This document shows, piece after piece, positions 17,320-26,401 of a DNA stretch of 51,938 nucleotides. Source of the DNA: a virus; the IMG/VR virus record IMGVR_UViG_3300028706_000260, positions 1-51,938 of that record. One strand, given 5' to 3'. Position numbers and translations under genes: made by a program. Under the pieces are notes generated by a model. That model was not told where the DNA came from, searched no databases, and saw nothing but the letters and a program-made list of their open reading frames with translations. The stretch's first letter is position 1; every line of letters begins with the position of its first letter.

Positions 17320-17967
17320 ATGAAGTTAATTACAGAATATACTGAAAACAATTTGCAAACTATCACCGAGAATGTTGATGGTGAACGGAACGTATATATA
17401 GAAGGTATATTCATGCAGGCCGAGAAGAAAAATCGGAATGGTCGAATATACGAAAGAAAAATTTTAATGCCTGCTGTTCAGAGATATGTGAATGAGCAAG
17501 TAAATACAGGTAGAGCTGTTGGTGAGTTAAATCATCCAGATGGTCCAACAGTAAACCTGGATAAAGTTTCTCACAGAATTACCGAACTTAATTGGGATGG
17601 TAATAACTGTATAGGAAAGGCACTTATCCTTAATACACCTATGGGTCAGATCGTAAAAGGTTTGGTTGAAGGTGGAGTTAGATTGGGTGTTTCAAGTCGT
17701 GGTATGGGTAGTCTTGTATCAAAGGGTGGGCATAATTATGTCGCTGAGGATTTTATCCTTAACACCGTTGATATCGTTCAAGATCCTTCTGCACATGATG
17801 CCTTTGTAAATGGTATTATGGAAGGAGCTGAATGGTGCTGGAACAATGGAGTTTTAGTACAAGAAGTTGAGAAAATAGAGACTGAAGTTAGGCAAGCGTC
17901 TGCGTCTGATTTAAAATCAGGTAATGTGCAAATGAAAGCCTTTAAAGACTTCCTCTCAAAACTTTAA
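17320..17967 (+). CDS. gp21: Prohead protease gp21-like
   Basis: 215 aa (T4: 212). Conserved features: 'YIEGIFMQAEKKNRNGRIYERKIL', 'GELNHPDGPTVNLDKVSHRI' with the likely catalytic His, 'GVRLGVSSRGMGSL' with the serine nucleophile region, and 'DIVQDPSAHDAFV'. It cleaves scaffold and capsid precursors after Glu during head maturation. Placed between core protein and scaffold genes, as in T4. Confidence 0.93.
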   Translation: MKLITEYTENNLQTITENVDGERNVYIEGIFMQAEKKNRNGRIYERKILMPAVQRYVNEQVNTGRAVGELNHPDGPTVNLDKVSHRITELNWDGNNCIGKALILNTPMGQIVKGLVEGGVRLGVSSRGMGSLVSKGGHNYVAEDFILNTVDIVQDPSAHDAFVNGIMEGAEWCWNNGVLVQEVEKIETEVRQASASDLKSGNVQMKAFKDFLSKL

Positions 17968-17988
17968 CAATATAGGGGTATAATAATT

Positions 17989-18903
17989 ATGTCTAAGAAA
18001 GATCTAATTGAAGATCAAGAAGTTGATCAGATCGAAGACATCACTGTTGCAGAACTCCAAAATGATGAAGAGCTCGTTGAAGACGTTGAAGTAGACGAGG
18101 AAACTTTGGCTGAAGATTTGGAAGATGAATTAGAAGACGAAGTGGTAACTGAAGAAGAATTAGATGCAGAGGTCGCTAATTACGATTTCTCAGAAGATTT
18201 AGATGCACTTACTGCCGAAGAAGCTACATTGTCAGAAGGATTCAAGGGCAAAGCTCAGATCATTTTTGAAGCTGCTATCAAATCGAAGATGGTTGGTGAA
18301 ATTGATCGTTTAGAAGAAACTTATGCTGAGAAATTGGCAGAAGAAACAGATTCTTTACGTGAAGATCTTACCACTAAGGTTGATGGTTATCTATCATACG
18401 TTGTCGAGAAATGGATGGAAGAGAATGAGTTGGCAATTGAAAAAGGTATTCGTACTGAAATTGCTGAAAACTTTATGGCTTCTCTACAAACATGTTTCAA
18501 AGAAAATTATATCGAAGTGCCTGAAGGCAAAGAAGATATGTTCGATGAAATGGCAACTAAGGTTGAAAATCTCGAAGAGCAGCTTTCAACAGCTGTGGAC
18601 GCTAACATCGAAATGAAGAAGGTTACTGCTGAGTTGCAAAGGGATGCTAAATTCCTTGATATCGCAGAAGGGCTTACTGACATTGATGTTGAGAAGTTAC
18701 GAGACTTAACTAAAGACATTAGCTTTGACAGTGTTGAACAATTCGAAGAAAAGGTTTCTACTATTAAGGAATCATATTTCAAAGAAGCAACATTAGAAGT
18801 TATGCAAGATGTGGTTATCGAAGATGAGACTGATGCTGAAGAAGCTGAAGTATCACCAATGATGGCTCGTTACCTTGCAGCAATGAAACAGACACAACAA
18901 TAA
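17989..18903 (+). CDS. gp22: Prohead scaffold protein gp22-like
   Basis: 304 aa, extremely acidic in the first 80 residues (runs such as EDVEVDEETLAEDLEDELED), then long coiled-coil helices ('EAAIKSKMVGEIDRLEETYAEKLAEET'-like region) and the conserved C-terminal 'SPMMARYLAAMKQT' shared by gp22 of T4-like phages. Main scaffold of the prohead, digested by gp21. The N-terminal acidic extension is longer than in T4 gp22 (269 aa). Confidence 0.9.
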   Translation: MSKKDLIEDQEVDQIEDITVAELQNDEELVEDVEVDEETLAEDLEDELEDEVVTEEELDAEVANYDFSEDLDALTAEEATLSEGFKGKAQIIFEAAIKSKMVGEIDRLEETYAEKLAEETDSLREDLTTKVDGYLSYVVEKWMEENELAIEKGIRTEIAENFMASLQTCFKENYIEVPEGKEDMFDEMATKVENLEEQLSTAVDANIEMKKVTAELQRDAKFLDIAEGLTDIDVEKLRDLTKDISFDSVEQFEEKVSTIKESYFKEATLEVMQDVVIEDETDAEEAEVSPMMARYLAAMKQTQQ

Positions 18904-18926
18904 CAATTCATAAGGAATACTAAAAA

Positions 18927-20114
18927 ATGTCTATCTTACAAGAAAAATGGGCCCCGGTCCTAAACAGTGACGATGCTGGCGCAATCCAAGATTCGCACCG
19001 CAAAGCAGTTACTGCACAAATCCTAGAAAACCAAGAGAAGGCGATGGCTGAAGAGCGCGCTGCATCTGGTTTCGGTGGAATCTCTGAAGCCGCTCCTGCT
19101 AACGCTACTGGCGCTTCTGTTGACAATTGGGATCCAGTATTGATCTCTCTAGTTCGTCGTGCAATGCCTAACCTAATGGCCTTTGATGTTGCTGGCGTAC
19201 AGCCAATGACTGGTCCTACTGGTTTGATCTTTGCAATGAAGTCTCACTACACTAGCCAAACCGGTACAGAAGCTGGTTTCAATGTAGCTGACAACGCCTT
19301 CTCTGGTGCTGGTACTGCTCCTGCAGGTACTGTAATGAGCACTACTGTTGGTGAAGGTGTTACACCTGCTGAAATGGCTTTCTCCATCGATAAGACTTCC
19401 GTAACTGCCGGTACTCGTGCACTTGCAGCTTCTTACTCAATGGAATTGGCACAAGATCTTAAAGCTATCCATGGTTTGGATGCTGAATCAGAACTTGCTT
19501 CTATTCTTACAACTGAGATCCTTGCAGAAATCAACCGTGAACTAGTTCACACAATCAACACTGCTGCTAAGCCTGGTACTACTGGTGGTACTGCTGGTAC
19601 AATCGACGCTACTGCTACTTCTGGTGACCTAGATGGTCGTTGGAATGTTGAGCGTTTCAAAGCACTTCATCACTTGATCGAGAAAGAAGCTAACGGCATC
19701 GCTCTTGATACTAGACGTGGTAAGGGTAACTTCCTAATCTGTTCTGCTGACGTTGCATCTACTCTTGCAGCTGCTTCAATCCTAGATTATACTCCTGCAT
19801 TGAATGCTAACCTTAACGTTGACGTTACTGGTAATACATTTGCTGGTGTAATCGGTGGTAAGATGAAGGTTTATGTTGATCCATATGCTACTGCAGACTA
19901 CATGACTGTTGGTTATAAGGGTTCTAACGCTTATGATGCTGGTTTGTTCTATTGCCCATACGTGCCATTAACCATGATGCGTGCACAAGATCAGAACACG
20001 TTCCAGCCTAAGATCGGCTTCAAGACTCGTTACGGAATGGTTTCAAATCCATTCACTAGCTTGTCAGCTGACAGCAACGTGTACTACCGTCACAACTTGA
20101 TTACTAACCTGTAA
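18927..20114 (+). CDS. gp23: Major capsid protein gp23-like
   Basis: 395 aa, clearly shorter than T4 gp23 (521). Identified by 'KWAPVLNSDDAGAI', 'SLVRRAMPNLMAFDVAGVQPMTGPTGLIFAMKSHY', 'FSIDKTSVTAGTRALAASYSMELAQDLKAIHGLDAESEL' and the C-terminal 'PKIGFKTRYGMVSNPF'. A processing site for gp21 is likely near 'ISE54-A55', by analogy with the Glu65-Ala66 cleavage of T4. Preferred codons and a clean AAGGAAT Shine-Dalgarno fit very high expression. Followed by a hairpin and a strong terminator. Confidence 0.96.
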   Translation: MSILQEKWAPVLNSDDAGAIQDSHRKAVTAQILENQEKAMAEERAASGFGGISEAAPANATGASVDNWDPVLISLVRRAMPNLMAFDVAGVQPMTGPTGLIFAMKSHYTSQTGTEAGFNVADNAFSGAGTAPAGTVMSTTVGEGVTPAEMAFSIDKTSVTAGTRALAASYSMELAQDLKAIHGLDAESELASILTTEILAEINRELVHTINTAAKPGTTGGTAGTIDATATSGDLDGRWNVERFKALHHLIEKEANGIALDTRRGKGNFLICSADVASTLAAASILDYTPALNANLNVDVTGNTFAGVIGGKMKVYVDPYATADYMTVGYKGSNAYDAGLFYCPYVPLTMMRAQDQNTFQPKIGFKTRYGMVSNPFTSLSADSNVYYRHNLITNL

Positions 20115-20130
20115 TCATTAACACGGTTTT

Positions 20131-20162
20131 AATATTGCGATAATAATAATTAAAGCAATATT
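20131..20162 (+). other. Inverted repeat after gp23
   Basis: AATATTGC (20131-20138) and GCAATATT (20155-20162) are perfect inverted repeats around a 16-base AT-rich loop. It lies just upstream of the gp23 terminator and may stabilise the 3' end of the capsid mRNA. Confidence 0.5.
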
Positions 20163-20167
20163 CTTAG

Positions 20168-20190
20168 GGAGTCTTCGGACTCCTTTTTTT
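20168..20190 (+). terminator. Intrinsic terminator after gp23 (UUCG loop)
   Basis: GGAGTC-TTCG-GACTCC followed by seven Ts. A stable cUUCGg-type tetraloop hairpin plus U-tract, the textbook form used in T4-like phages. Confidence 0.92.
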
Positions 20191-20195
20191 ATGCT

Positions 20196-20203
20196 TATAA
20201 ATA
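20196..20203 (+). promoter_or_regulatory. Late promoter TATAAATA after the gp23 terminator
   Basis: Exact late octamer 5 bp after the terminator and 26 bp before the next ATG; it restarts late transcription for the tail-tube-like gene. Confidence 0.78.
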
Positions 20204-20229
20204 GAGGTATAACATGAGGAAATATTACC

Positions 20230-20688
20230 ATGGCAACTCTAACAGACAATAAGAATTATCTAGCTTCAGACTCATTCAAAGTAGTTATATCTAGGAAGGA
20301 CTATCCCAACCTAGAATATTTCTGTACGTCAGTTATGCATGCAGATGTTAATGTTGGCGAGGCTCCATCACCAGTGCCGCGTCTTGAACATTATGTACCT
20401 GGTGATCGTATGGCATTAGGTACTATCACGTGCAGTGTTATATTAGATGAAAATATGAATAGTTATAAGGAGATATACGGCTGGTGTGAGAGCCTTATCA
20501 ATGGAGGTGCTGAAGATACTGCAGATATAACATTGCAGATATTATCATCAAAGAATAACATAACCACATCAATACACTACAGAGACGCATTCCCCACAAG
20601 CGTGTCTAACTTACAATTTACAACCAGTACAAATGAATATATAACATTCGATGTTACATTTAGAATGAGTTACTTTGATATAGAATAG
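20230..20688 (+). CDS. Second tail-tube-fold protein (gp19-like)
   Basis: 152 aa. The pattern 'FKVVISRKDYPNLEYFCTSVMHADVNVGEAPSPVPRLE...PGDRMALGTITCSVILDENMNSYKEIYGWCESLI' follows the gp19/Hcp-type tube fold: N-terminal strand, loop with 'P' motifs, the 'ltitviiDenm..y..i..W' segment, and a C-terminal strand ending 'FDVTFRMSYFDIE'. It has its own late promoter, so it is probably a virion protein. It could be a tube or baseplate-tube junction component or tail completion protein. Genes at this position in other T4-like phages vary. Fold assignment is from pattern only. Confidence 0.6.
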   Translation: MATLTDNKNYLASDSFKVVISRKDYPNLEYFCTSVMHADVNVGEAPSPVPRLEHYVPGDRMALGTITCSVILDENMNSYKEIYGWCESLINGGAEDTADITLQILSSKNNITTSIHYRDAFPTSVSNLQFTTSTNEYITFDVTFRMSYFDIE

Positions 20689-20695
20689 GATTATT

Positions 20696-21139
20696 ATGAA
20701 TTTAGATGATGTGTTAAGTGAATGGAAAATTGATTCGGAAATTAATGAGATGGCTTTAGATGAAGCGTCTCGTGACAGTGCTAAGCTACACTCTAAGTAT
20801 TTGGAGATGTTCATGACCTGCAAATTACACCTGAAACGTAAAGAGCTTCAGTTACAGTCCCTTCTCAAATTAAAATGGTTATATTACAATGGTAAGCTTA
20901 CTGCTTCTGAAATTGAAAATGAGGGCTGGGACTATGATCCATTCAATGGTATGAAAGTGCTGAAAGGTGATATGAACTATTACTATGATGCTGATGAGGA
21001 TATTCAGAAAGTAGTTATGCAAATAGAGTATCGCAAAGCATTGGTGGATGCATTAAAGGAGATCATGTCTAATATTCAATGGAGACATCAGAATATTGGT
21101 AATATGATTAAATGGAGACAATTTGTTAGCGGAGCCTAA
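20696..21139 (+). CDS. uvsY: Recombination mediator UvsY
   Basis: 147 aa (T4: 137). Resembles UvsY in layout: 'LDDVLSEWKIDSEINEMALDEASRDSAKLHSKYLEMFM', 'KRKELQLQSLLKLKWLYYNGKL', 'MKVLKGDMNYYYDADEDIQKVVMQIEYRKALVDALKEIM', ending 'IKWRQFVSG' (T4 has a similar 'IQDMRAFEAG'). It loads UvsX on gp32-coated ssDNA. 2 bp before uvsW, as in the T4 uvsY-uvsW arrangement. Confidence 0.92.
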   Translation: MNLDDVLSEWKIDSEINEMALDEASRDSAKLHSKYLEMFMTCKLHLKRKELQLQSLLKLKWLYYNGKLTASEIENEGWDYDPFNGMKVLKGDMNYYYDADEDIQKVVMQIEYRKALVDALKEIMSNIQWRHQNIGNMIKWRQFVSGA

Positions 21140-21141
21140 TT

Positions 21142-22632
21142 ATGTCTGATATAGTTATTAATAATAAAAATTACGTATATATTCACATTGAGTGTGACTA
21201 CAGTATAGCAAATGAATTAGTGGATCATTTCACATTTTTCGTTCCCGGATATAAATTCATGCCCTCATATAAGAACAAAATGTGGGATGGTAAAATCAGA
21301 CTATTTAACTCAAGAACAAAGGAATTATATGCCGGATTATATCAGTACGTAGTTGAATTTGCTAATGTGAGAGAATATTCAATCGAGTGCACTGATTCTG
21401 ATTACTATGGTAGACCTGATACATTTAATGACATTAGTATCGAAGAATGCGAGGCGTACTCAAAGGCATTGAATCTTCGAGCGGGTGTTAATGAAATCAC
21501 AGCAAGGGATTATCAAATATCTGCATTCCAACATGCATTAGAGAGAAAGAATGCATTACTACTATCTCCCACTGCCTCTGGAAAATCATTAATTATATAT
21601 AATTTAATAAGGTGGTATTTAGAGCATAAAGACAAGAACATCCTTATCATTGTGCCCACAACATCATTAGTGGAACAATTAGCTTCAGACTTTTCAGATT
21701 ATTATGGTGATTATTTTAAAACCCATAAGATATATTCAGGTAAGGAAAAGGCTAATTTCGAATCACGAGTTGTGATATCAACATGGCAGTCAATATATAA
21801 ACTAAAGGCTCCATGGTTCAAAGATTTTGGTATGGTAGTTGGAGACGAGGCCCATCAATTTAAAGCTAAGTCTCTTACTGATATTATGACAAAGCTGTAT
21901 AATGCAGAGTATAGAATTGGTACTACAGGCACATTAGATGGTGCTGAGACTAATGCACTTACACTTCAAGGTTTATTTGGTCCGATAAAGCAAGTAACGA
22001 CTACTAAGAACCTAATGGATGATGATGATATCGCTACTCTCGATATTCAAATGCTAATAATGAAATACCCCACAGAAGAATGTAAGGAGTTTGGGAAGAA
22101 GACTTATGTAGAGGAAATGGATTATATTGTCCGTCATACTAGACGTAATAATTTTATTAAGAATCTTGCTATAGATCAGGACGGAAACACTTTAGTATTA
22201 TTTCAATATGTGGCGAAGCATGGTAAGGTACTCTTTGACTTAATCCAGAAGGCTGCACACGAGAAGCGAATGATATTCTTTGTATCCGGAGCTACAGGAG
22301 TTGATGATCGTGAAAGAGTTAGAGAAATCACAGAAACCCAGAAGAATGCTATTATTGTGGCGTCGTATGGTGTCTTTTCCACTGGCATTAATATTCGTAA
22401 TATTCATAATATTATTTTTTCTTCTCCCAGTAAGAGCCAAGTCAGAGTCCTCCAATCGGTCGGAAGAGGATTAAGGAAATCAGATGATAACACTGATACA
22501 TTCTTATTTGATATTACAGATGATCTTCATCATAAGAAACGTAAGAACTATACTTTAAACCATGGGGCTGAACGTGTTAAGATGTATGCTAAAGAGAAGT
22601 TCAAGTATCAAATATATGAGGTGAATATATAG
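21142..22632 (+). CDS. uvsW: DNA/RNA helicase UvsW
   Basis: 496 aa (T4: 503). Superfamily 2 motifs: Walker A region 'SPTASGKSL' at residues 142-150, 'LIIVPTTSLVEQL', DEAH box starting at about residue 235 ('VVGDEAHQFKA'), 'RIGTTGTLDG', and the motif V/VI area 'GVFSTGINIRNIHNIIF' and 'QSVGRGLRKS'. UvsW unwinds branched DNA and R-loops and switches replication from origin to recombination mode. Ends the uvsY-uvsW unit; a promoter gap follows. Confidence 0.96.
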   Translation: MSDIVINNKNYVYIHIECDYSIANELVDHFTFFVPGYKFMPSYKNKMWDGKIRLFNSRTKELYAGLYQYVVEFANVREYSIECTDSDYYGRPDTFNDISIEECEAYSKALNLRAGVNEITARDYQISAFQHALERKNALLLSPTASGKSLIIYNLIRWYLEHKDKNILIIVPTTSLVEQLASDFSDYYGDYFKTHKIYSGKEKANFESRVVISTWQSIYKLKAPWFKDFGMVVGDEAHQFKAKSLTDIMTKLYNAEYRIGTTGTLDGAETNALTLQGLFGPIKQVTTTKNLMDDDDIATLDIQMLIMKYPTEECKEFGKKTYVEEMDYIVRHTRRNNFIKNLAIDQDGNTLVLFQYVAKHGKVLFDLIQKAAHEKRMIFFVSGATGVDDRERVREITETQKNAIIVASYGVFSTGINIRNIHNIIFSSPSKSQVRVLQSVGRGLRKSDDNTDTFLFDITDDLHHKKRKNYTLNHGAERVKMYAKEKFKYQIYEVNI

Positions 22633-22724
22633 TCTTCTCCCCTCGCCTGACTACATCTTTATTATAACATAGATCAACCAAAAGGTCACGGTTTATTTTA
22701 ATTATTTTTAAATTAAATAAATAC

Positions 22725-22753
22725 GTGCCATCATATGGGATCTGTGTTATAAT
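22725..22753 (+). promoter_or_regulatory. Sigma70-like promoter (gp55 operon)
   Basis: GTGCCA (22725-22730), 17 bp, TATAAT (22748-22753), 31 bp before the gene 55 ATG, in a 150-bp AT-rich gap that otherwise shows no feature. The rest of that gap (22633-22724) holds nothing I can name. Confidence 0.65.
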
Positions 22754-22784
22754 ATATTATATTAAAAAGAATGGATAGGCTCAT

Positions 22785-23366
22785 ATGAAACCAAAAGAGA
22801 GAATACATTACGTCAACAACAGAGACTTCTCTAATGCAGTTATGGATTATGTCAAATCTGTAAATGATGCGGAAGAAGCCGGTGAAGATACACCGGTGGT
22901 AACTGACTATATTGCAACTTCGTTTATGAAGATATCCGAAGGTTTGTCTCACAGTTACAATTTCTTGCCGTACCCATATCGGGATGAAATGGTGATGGAT
23001 GCTGTGGAGAATTGCCTACGTGCTATTCGTAACTATAATATTGAAGCAGCGACACGCACAGGCAGACCTAATGCATTCGCATACTTCACACAAATTGCCT
23101 GGTTCGCGTTCCTGCGAAGAATTGCCAAAGAAAAACGTCAAAGTGATATTAAGTTCAAGTATATTGAGATGTCTGGATTTGAGGAATTTATTACATCTGA
23201 CAGTGATGGTGAATATGATACAGCATTTATCGAAGAGCTTAGACAGAAGCTTGATATCGTTCGTTCGGAGAAGCCCGTAGATAAGAAACTATTCGTCCAG
23301 CATAAGATATTAAGCCAAGAGAATAAAAAGCAAACAGCCACTCTGGTTGAAGTTGATGCAGAGTAG
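22785..23366 (+). CDS. gp55: Late sigma factor gp55
   Basis: 193 aa (T4: 185). 'YIATSFMKISEGLSHSYNFLPYPYRDEMVMDAVENCLRAIRNYN' and 'NAFAYFTQIAWFAFLRRIAKEKRQSDIKFKYI' are the conserved region-2-like core of gp55. It replaces sigma70 on host RNA polymerase and recognises TATAAATA; nine or more such boxes lie upstream of structural genes in this window, matching its job. Partner coactivator gp33 was not recognised here. Confidence 0.94.
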   Translation: MKPKERIHYVNNRDFSNAVMDYVKSVNDAEEAGEDTPVVTDYIATSFMKISEGLSHSYNFLPYPYRDEMVMDAVENCLRAIRNYNIEAATRTGRPNAFAYFTQIAWFAFLRRIAKEKRQSDIKFKYIEMSGFEEFITSDSDGEYDTAFIEELRQKLDIVRSEKPVDKKLFVQHKILSQENKKQTATLVEVDAE

Positions 23367-23574
23367 ATCAGCATCCTTATTTGAAGGGTTGTTGAATGTC
23401 CTCAGCGGATTTGTATTTTCATTTATCATCTGGATATTAATAGTATCCCCCTTATTTGATATAGAAACTACCATGTCTGATAATTTTGGTATCACAGCTA
23501 TCTTCACCATATTCTCATTGATCCGGTCATATGCTTGGCGCCGGTTATTTAATTATTTCAGCATGAGGTCTTAA
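23356..23574 (+). CDS. Small membrane protein (DUF7220-like)
   Basis: 72 aa from the ATG at 23356 (upstream TTG at 23347 possible), overlapping the gp55 stop by 11 bp. 'SRSASLFEGLLNVLSGFVFSFIIWILIVSPLF' forms the first span and 'FGITAIFTIFSLIRSYAWRRLFNYF' the second. The combination 'SLxEaxxNVxxGf...SxxRSYxxRRxFN' is a widespread small phage/bacterial membrane family of unknown function. It sits between gp55 and gp47. Confidence 0.75.
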   Translation: MQSRSASLFEGLLNVLSGFVFSFIIWILIVSPLFDIETTMSDNFGITAIFTIFSLIRSYAWRRLFNYFSMRS

Positions 23575-23576
23575 TA

Positions 23577-24626
23577 ATGAAGCTTGCTATACTCAATGAT
23601 ACTCATTGTGGTATTCGAAATTCTTCTGATATTTTTTTAGATTATCAGGAGAGTTTCTATTCCGAAGTATTCTTCCCGTATTGTATTGAACATGATATCA
23701 AGACTGTATTGCATCTTGGTGATTATTATGATCATCGTAAGTTTGTTAACTTTAAAGCACTGAATCACAACCGAGCAATATTCCTAGAACCTCTCAAGAA
23801 GAATGGTATGATAATGGATATTATTCCAGGCAACCATGATGTGTTCTATAAGAATACTAATGAGTTGAATTCACTCAAAGAGTTACTGGGTTATTATATC
23901 AATAATGTCAATATCATTATGAAACCTACTGTCATGAAGTATGGGTCATTAGATATGGCATTGGTGCCATGGATAAATTCATCTAACTATTCTGAGTATG
24001 TTAGTTGGATTAAGTCATGCAAGGCTAGTGTTCTTGGTGCTCATCTTGAGTTGAGTAATTTTGAAATGATGAGAGGTGTTGAGAATCATTCTGGAATGTC
24101 TGCAGATCTATTCTCACATTTCGACACTGTATTATCTGGCCATTATCATACTAAGTCATCCAAAAATAATATCCATTACTTGGGATCACAGATGGAGTTT
24201 TATTGGAATGATGCAGACGACCCTAAGTATTTCCATGTACTTGATACAGAAACGCTTGAGCTCACAGCAGTAAGAAATCCGAAACGCATGTTCTATAAGC
24301 TTAATTGGGATGATGGTTGTGATGATGATATCTCAGATATTGCAGATAAGTATGTAAAGATCGTTGTGAACACCAAGACTGATCCTTATCTATTCGATAA
24401 GTTTGTTGATGAAGTATCTGCATATTCACCGCACGAACTTAAAATTGCTGAATCGTTTGATGAGTTCTTAGGATCTAATGTAGATGATACTAGTATATCT
24501 GTAGATGATACTCCAACTCTACTTAATGATTATGTCGATGCTGTTGATACTGAATTGAATAAAGATCGCATTAAGGGTGTTATTAAGTCCTTGTATGTAG
24601 AAGCTTCTAATATGGAAATTGTATGA
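23577..24626 (+). CDS. gp47: Recombination nuclease subunit gp47 (Mre11/SbcD-like)
   Basis: 349 aa (T4: 339). Calcineurin-like metal ligands: 'LNDTHCG' (Asp8, His10), 'LHLGDYYDHRK', 'IPGNHDVFY' and 'LSGHYHTKS'. Forms a complex with gp46 that resects DNA ends for recombination-dependent replication. Stop overlaps the gp46 start (ATGA). Confidence 0.95.
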   Translation: MKLAILNDTHCGIRNSSDIFLDYQESFYSEVFFPYCIEHDIKTVLHLGDYYDHRKFVNFKALNHNRAIFLEPLKKNGMIMDIIPGNHDVFYKNTNELNSLKELLGYYINNVNIIMKPTVMKYGSLDMALVPWINSSNYSEYVSWIKSCKASVLGAHLELSNFEMMRGVENHSGMSADLFSHFDTVLSGHYHTKSSKNNIHYLGSQMEFYWNDADDPKYFHVLDTETLELTAVRNPKRMFYKLNWDDGCDDDISDIADKYVKIVVNTKTDPYLFDKFVDEVSAYSPHELKIAESFDEFLGSNVDDTSISVDDTPTLLNDYVDAVDTELNKDRIKGVIKSLYVEASNMEIV

Positions 24627-26341
24627 TAACGTTTAGAAAGATTACCTGGAAGAATTTCTTATCCACAGGTAACAATGAAACTGTCGTTCAGTTAGACCGT
24701 GCTCCAACGACTCTGATTATCGGTAGTAATGGATGCGGTAAGTCTACGTTGACTGATGCCATTTCATTCGCATTATTTGGAAAACCCCATCGAGATATTA
24801 ATAAACCTGCATTATTGAACTCTATCAATAAACGTGATTGTTTAGTCTCAGTGACGTTTGATATAGGTAAGCATAATTTTATTATCAATCGCGGCATAAA
24901 ACCTAATGTGTTTGAGATTTGGCAGAATGGTCATATGATCAACCAAAGCTCTAATACACGAGATTATCAGAAGTATCTGGAACAGAATGTTCTTAAACTA
25001 AATCATAAATCATTTCATCAAATTGTGGTTTTGGGTTCATCTTCATTCGTACCATTCATGCAGTTGAAGTCATCACATCGCCGCGAGGTTATTGAGGATC
25101 TCCTTGATATTAATATATTCTCAAAGATGAATCTTATATTGCGTGAGGAATCAGCACGTGGTAAAGAATCCCTGAAATTAATTGACCATGAACTTGATAT
25201 CAAAGTATCTAACATATCAATGCAGGAGAAGTATATCCGTGATATGGCTAAGATCAGTTCTGGTATTATATTGAATAAACGAAACGAACTCAATAAGCTC
25301 GAGGATATGACTCAAAGTATTACTGATGCTATAGTATTGCTTGATGCTGATGTAGATAAGTATGATACTGCAACAGATGATATTCTATCCAAGCTAATGG
25401 ATGATAGGAATGTACACACCACCGATTTGAATGTATTGAAGCTTCAATTAAAAGCACTTATGAAAGAATCTAAGTTCTATACAAACAACGACAATTGTCC
25501 GTCATGCACTCAGGCTATAGATACAACTTTACGTAAGGGTAAAATTAAATCTATCAATGTAACTGCTGCTGATGCCCTTGCGAACAAGGCTTTATTGGAA
25601 TCGAAATACGATGAAGCGTCTGGTGCAATCGAAGCTGTGACTAACCAACTAGCAAATAAACGCCAACTGAATGAACAGATACGCACCAAACATGCTGAGC
25701 TCAAGCATATAAATGCTAGTATTAAATCATTACGAGATGATTTGGATCACGCTCAAACTGATAGTGTGGATCTAGACTCAGCTAAGGGTGAACTTGATGT
25801 TCTACAGACAGACAAGAATGCATTATCAGAGCGTAGATATAATATGCTTGACGATGCTGCATATCGTGTAGTAATTGCCGAGATGTTAAAAGATACTGGA
25901 ATTAAGACTAAAGTCATTAAGGAATATCTACCTATAATGAATAGCCTGATCAACAGTTATCTACAGACATTAGACTTCTTTGTGTCGTTCAACTTAGATG
26001 AAAATTTCGATGAATCTATCAGATCACGACATAGGGATAACTTTTCATATGCATCGTTCTCAGAGGGGGAGAAAGCACGTATTGACCTGGCATTGCTATT
26101 CACTTGGCGTCAGATAGCACGCATGAAGAATTCTACAAACACCAACTTACTGATATTGGATGAAACATTTGATTCATCTATGGATGAAGATGGTATGGAG
26201 AATCTTATGAAAATTTTAAACACCTTAGATAGCGATTCCAATGTATTTGTGATATCACACAAAGGTGAGATCTTAGATAGTAAATTCAGACATAAGATTG
26301 AATTCATCAAAGAGCATAACTTTTCTAAAATAAAGGCGTGA
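24623..26341 (+). CDS. gp46: Recombination nuclease subunit gp46 (Rad50/SbcC-like)
   Basis: 572 aa (T4: 560). Walker A GSNGCGKST at residues 34-42, central coiled coils with a zinc hook CPSC (Cys292, Cys295), ABC signature 'SFSEGEKARIDLALLFTWRQIAR', Walker B 'LLILDETFDSSMDEDG' and switch 'VFVISHKGE'. ATPase and DNA-tethering partner of gp47. Confidence 0.96.
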   Translation: MITFRKITWKNFLSTGNNETVVQLDRAPTTLIIGSNGCGKSTLTDAISFALFGKPHRDINKPALLNSINKRDCLVSVTFDIGKHNFIINRGIKPNVFEIWQNGHMINQSSNTRDYQKYLEQNVLKLNHKSFHQIVVLGSSSFVPFMQLKSSHRREVIEDLLDINIFSKMNLILREESARGKESLKLIDHELDIKVSNISMQEKYIRDMAKISSGIILNKRNELNKLEDMTQSITDAIVLLDADVDKYDTATDDILSKLMDDRNVHTTDLNVLKLQLKALMKESKFYTNNDNCPSCTQAIDTTLRKGKIKSINVTAADALANKALLESKYDEASGAIEAVTNQLANKRQLNEQIRTKHAELKHINASIKSLRDDLDHAQTDSVDLDSAKGELDVLQTDKNALSERRYNMLDDAAYRVVIAEMLKDTGIKTKVIKEYLPIMNSLINSYLQTLDFFVSFNLDENFDESIRSRHRDNFSYASFSEGEKARIDLALLFTWRQIARMKNSTNTNLLILDETFDSSMDEDGMENLMKILNTLDSDSNVFVISHKGEILDSKFRHKIEFIKEHNFSKIKA

Positions 26342-26366
26342 TATAACATCAAATCTATGTTATAAT
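26338..26366 (+). promoter_or_regulatory. Putative promoter upstream of gp45
   Basis: Perfect TATAAT (26361-26366) with a weak GTGATA at the 17-bp position, 35 bp before the clamp ATG. A middle-type activator site may replace the -35. Confidence 0.5.
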
Positions 26367-26401
26367 ATATGTACATATTATGAAAATACAGCGGAGAAAT
26401 A

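Noticed and set aside
22633-22784. Possible tRNA or small RNA in the uvsW-gp55 gap
   Set aside because: No cloverleaf, T-loop (GTTCGA-type) sequence or stable hairpin seen; only a promoter is supported. No tRNA was recognised anywhere in the window.
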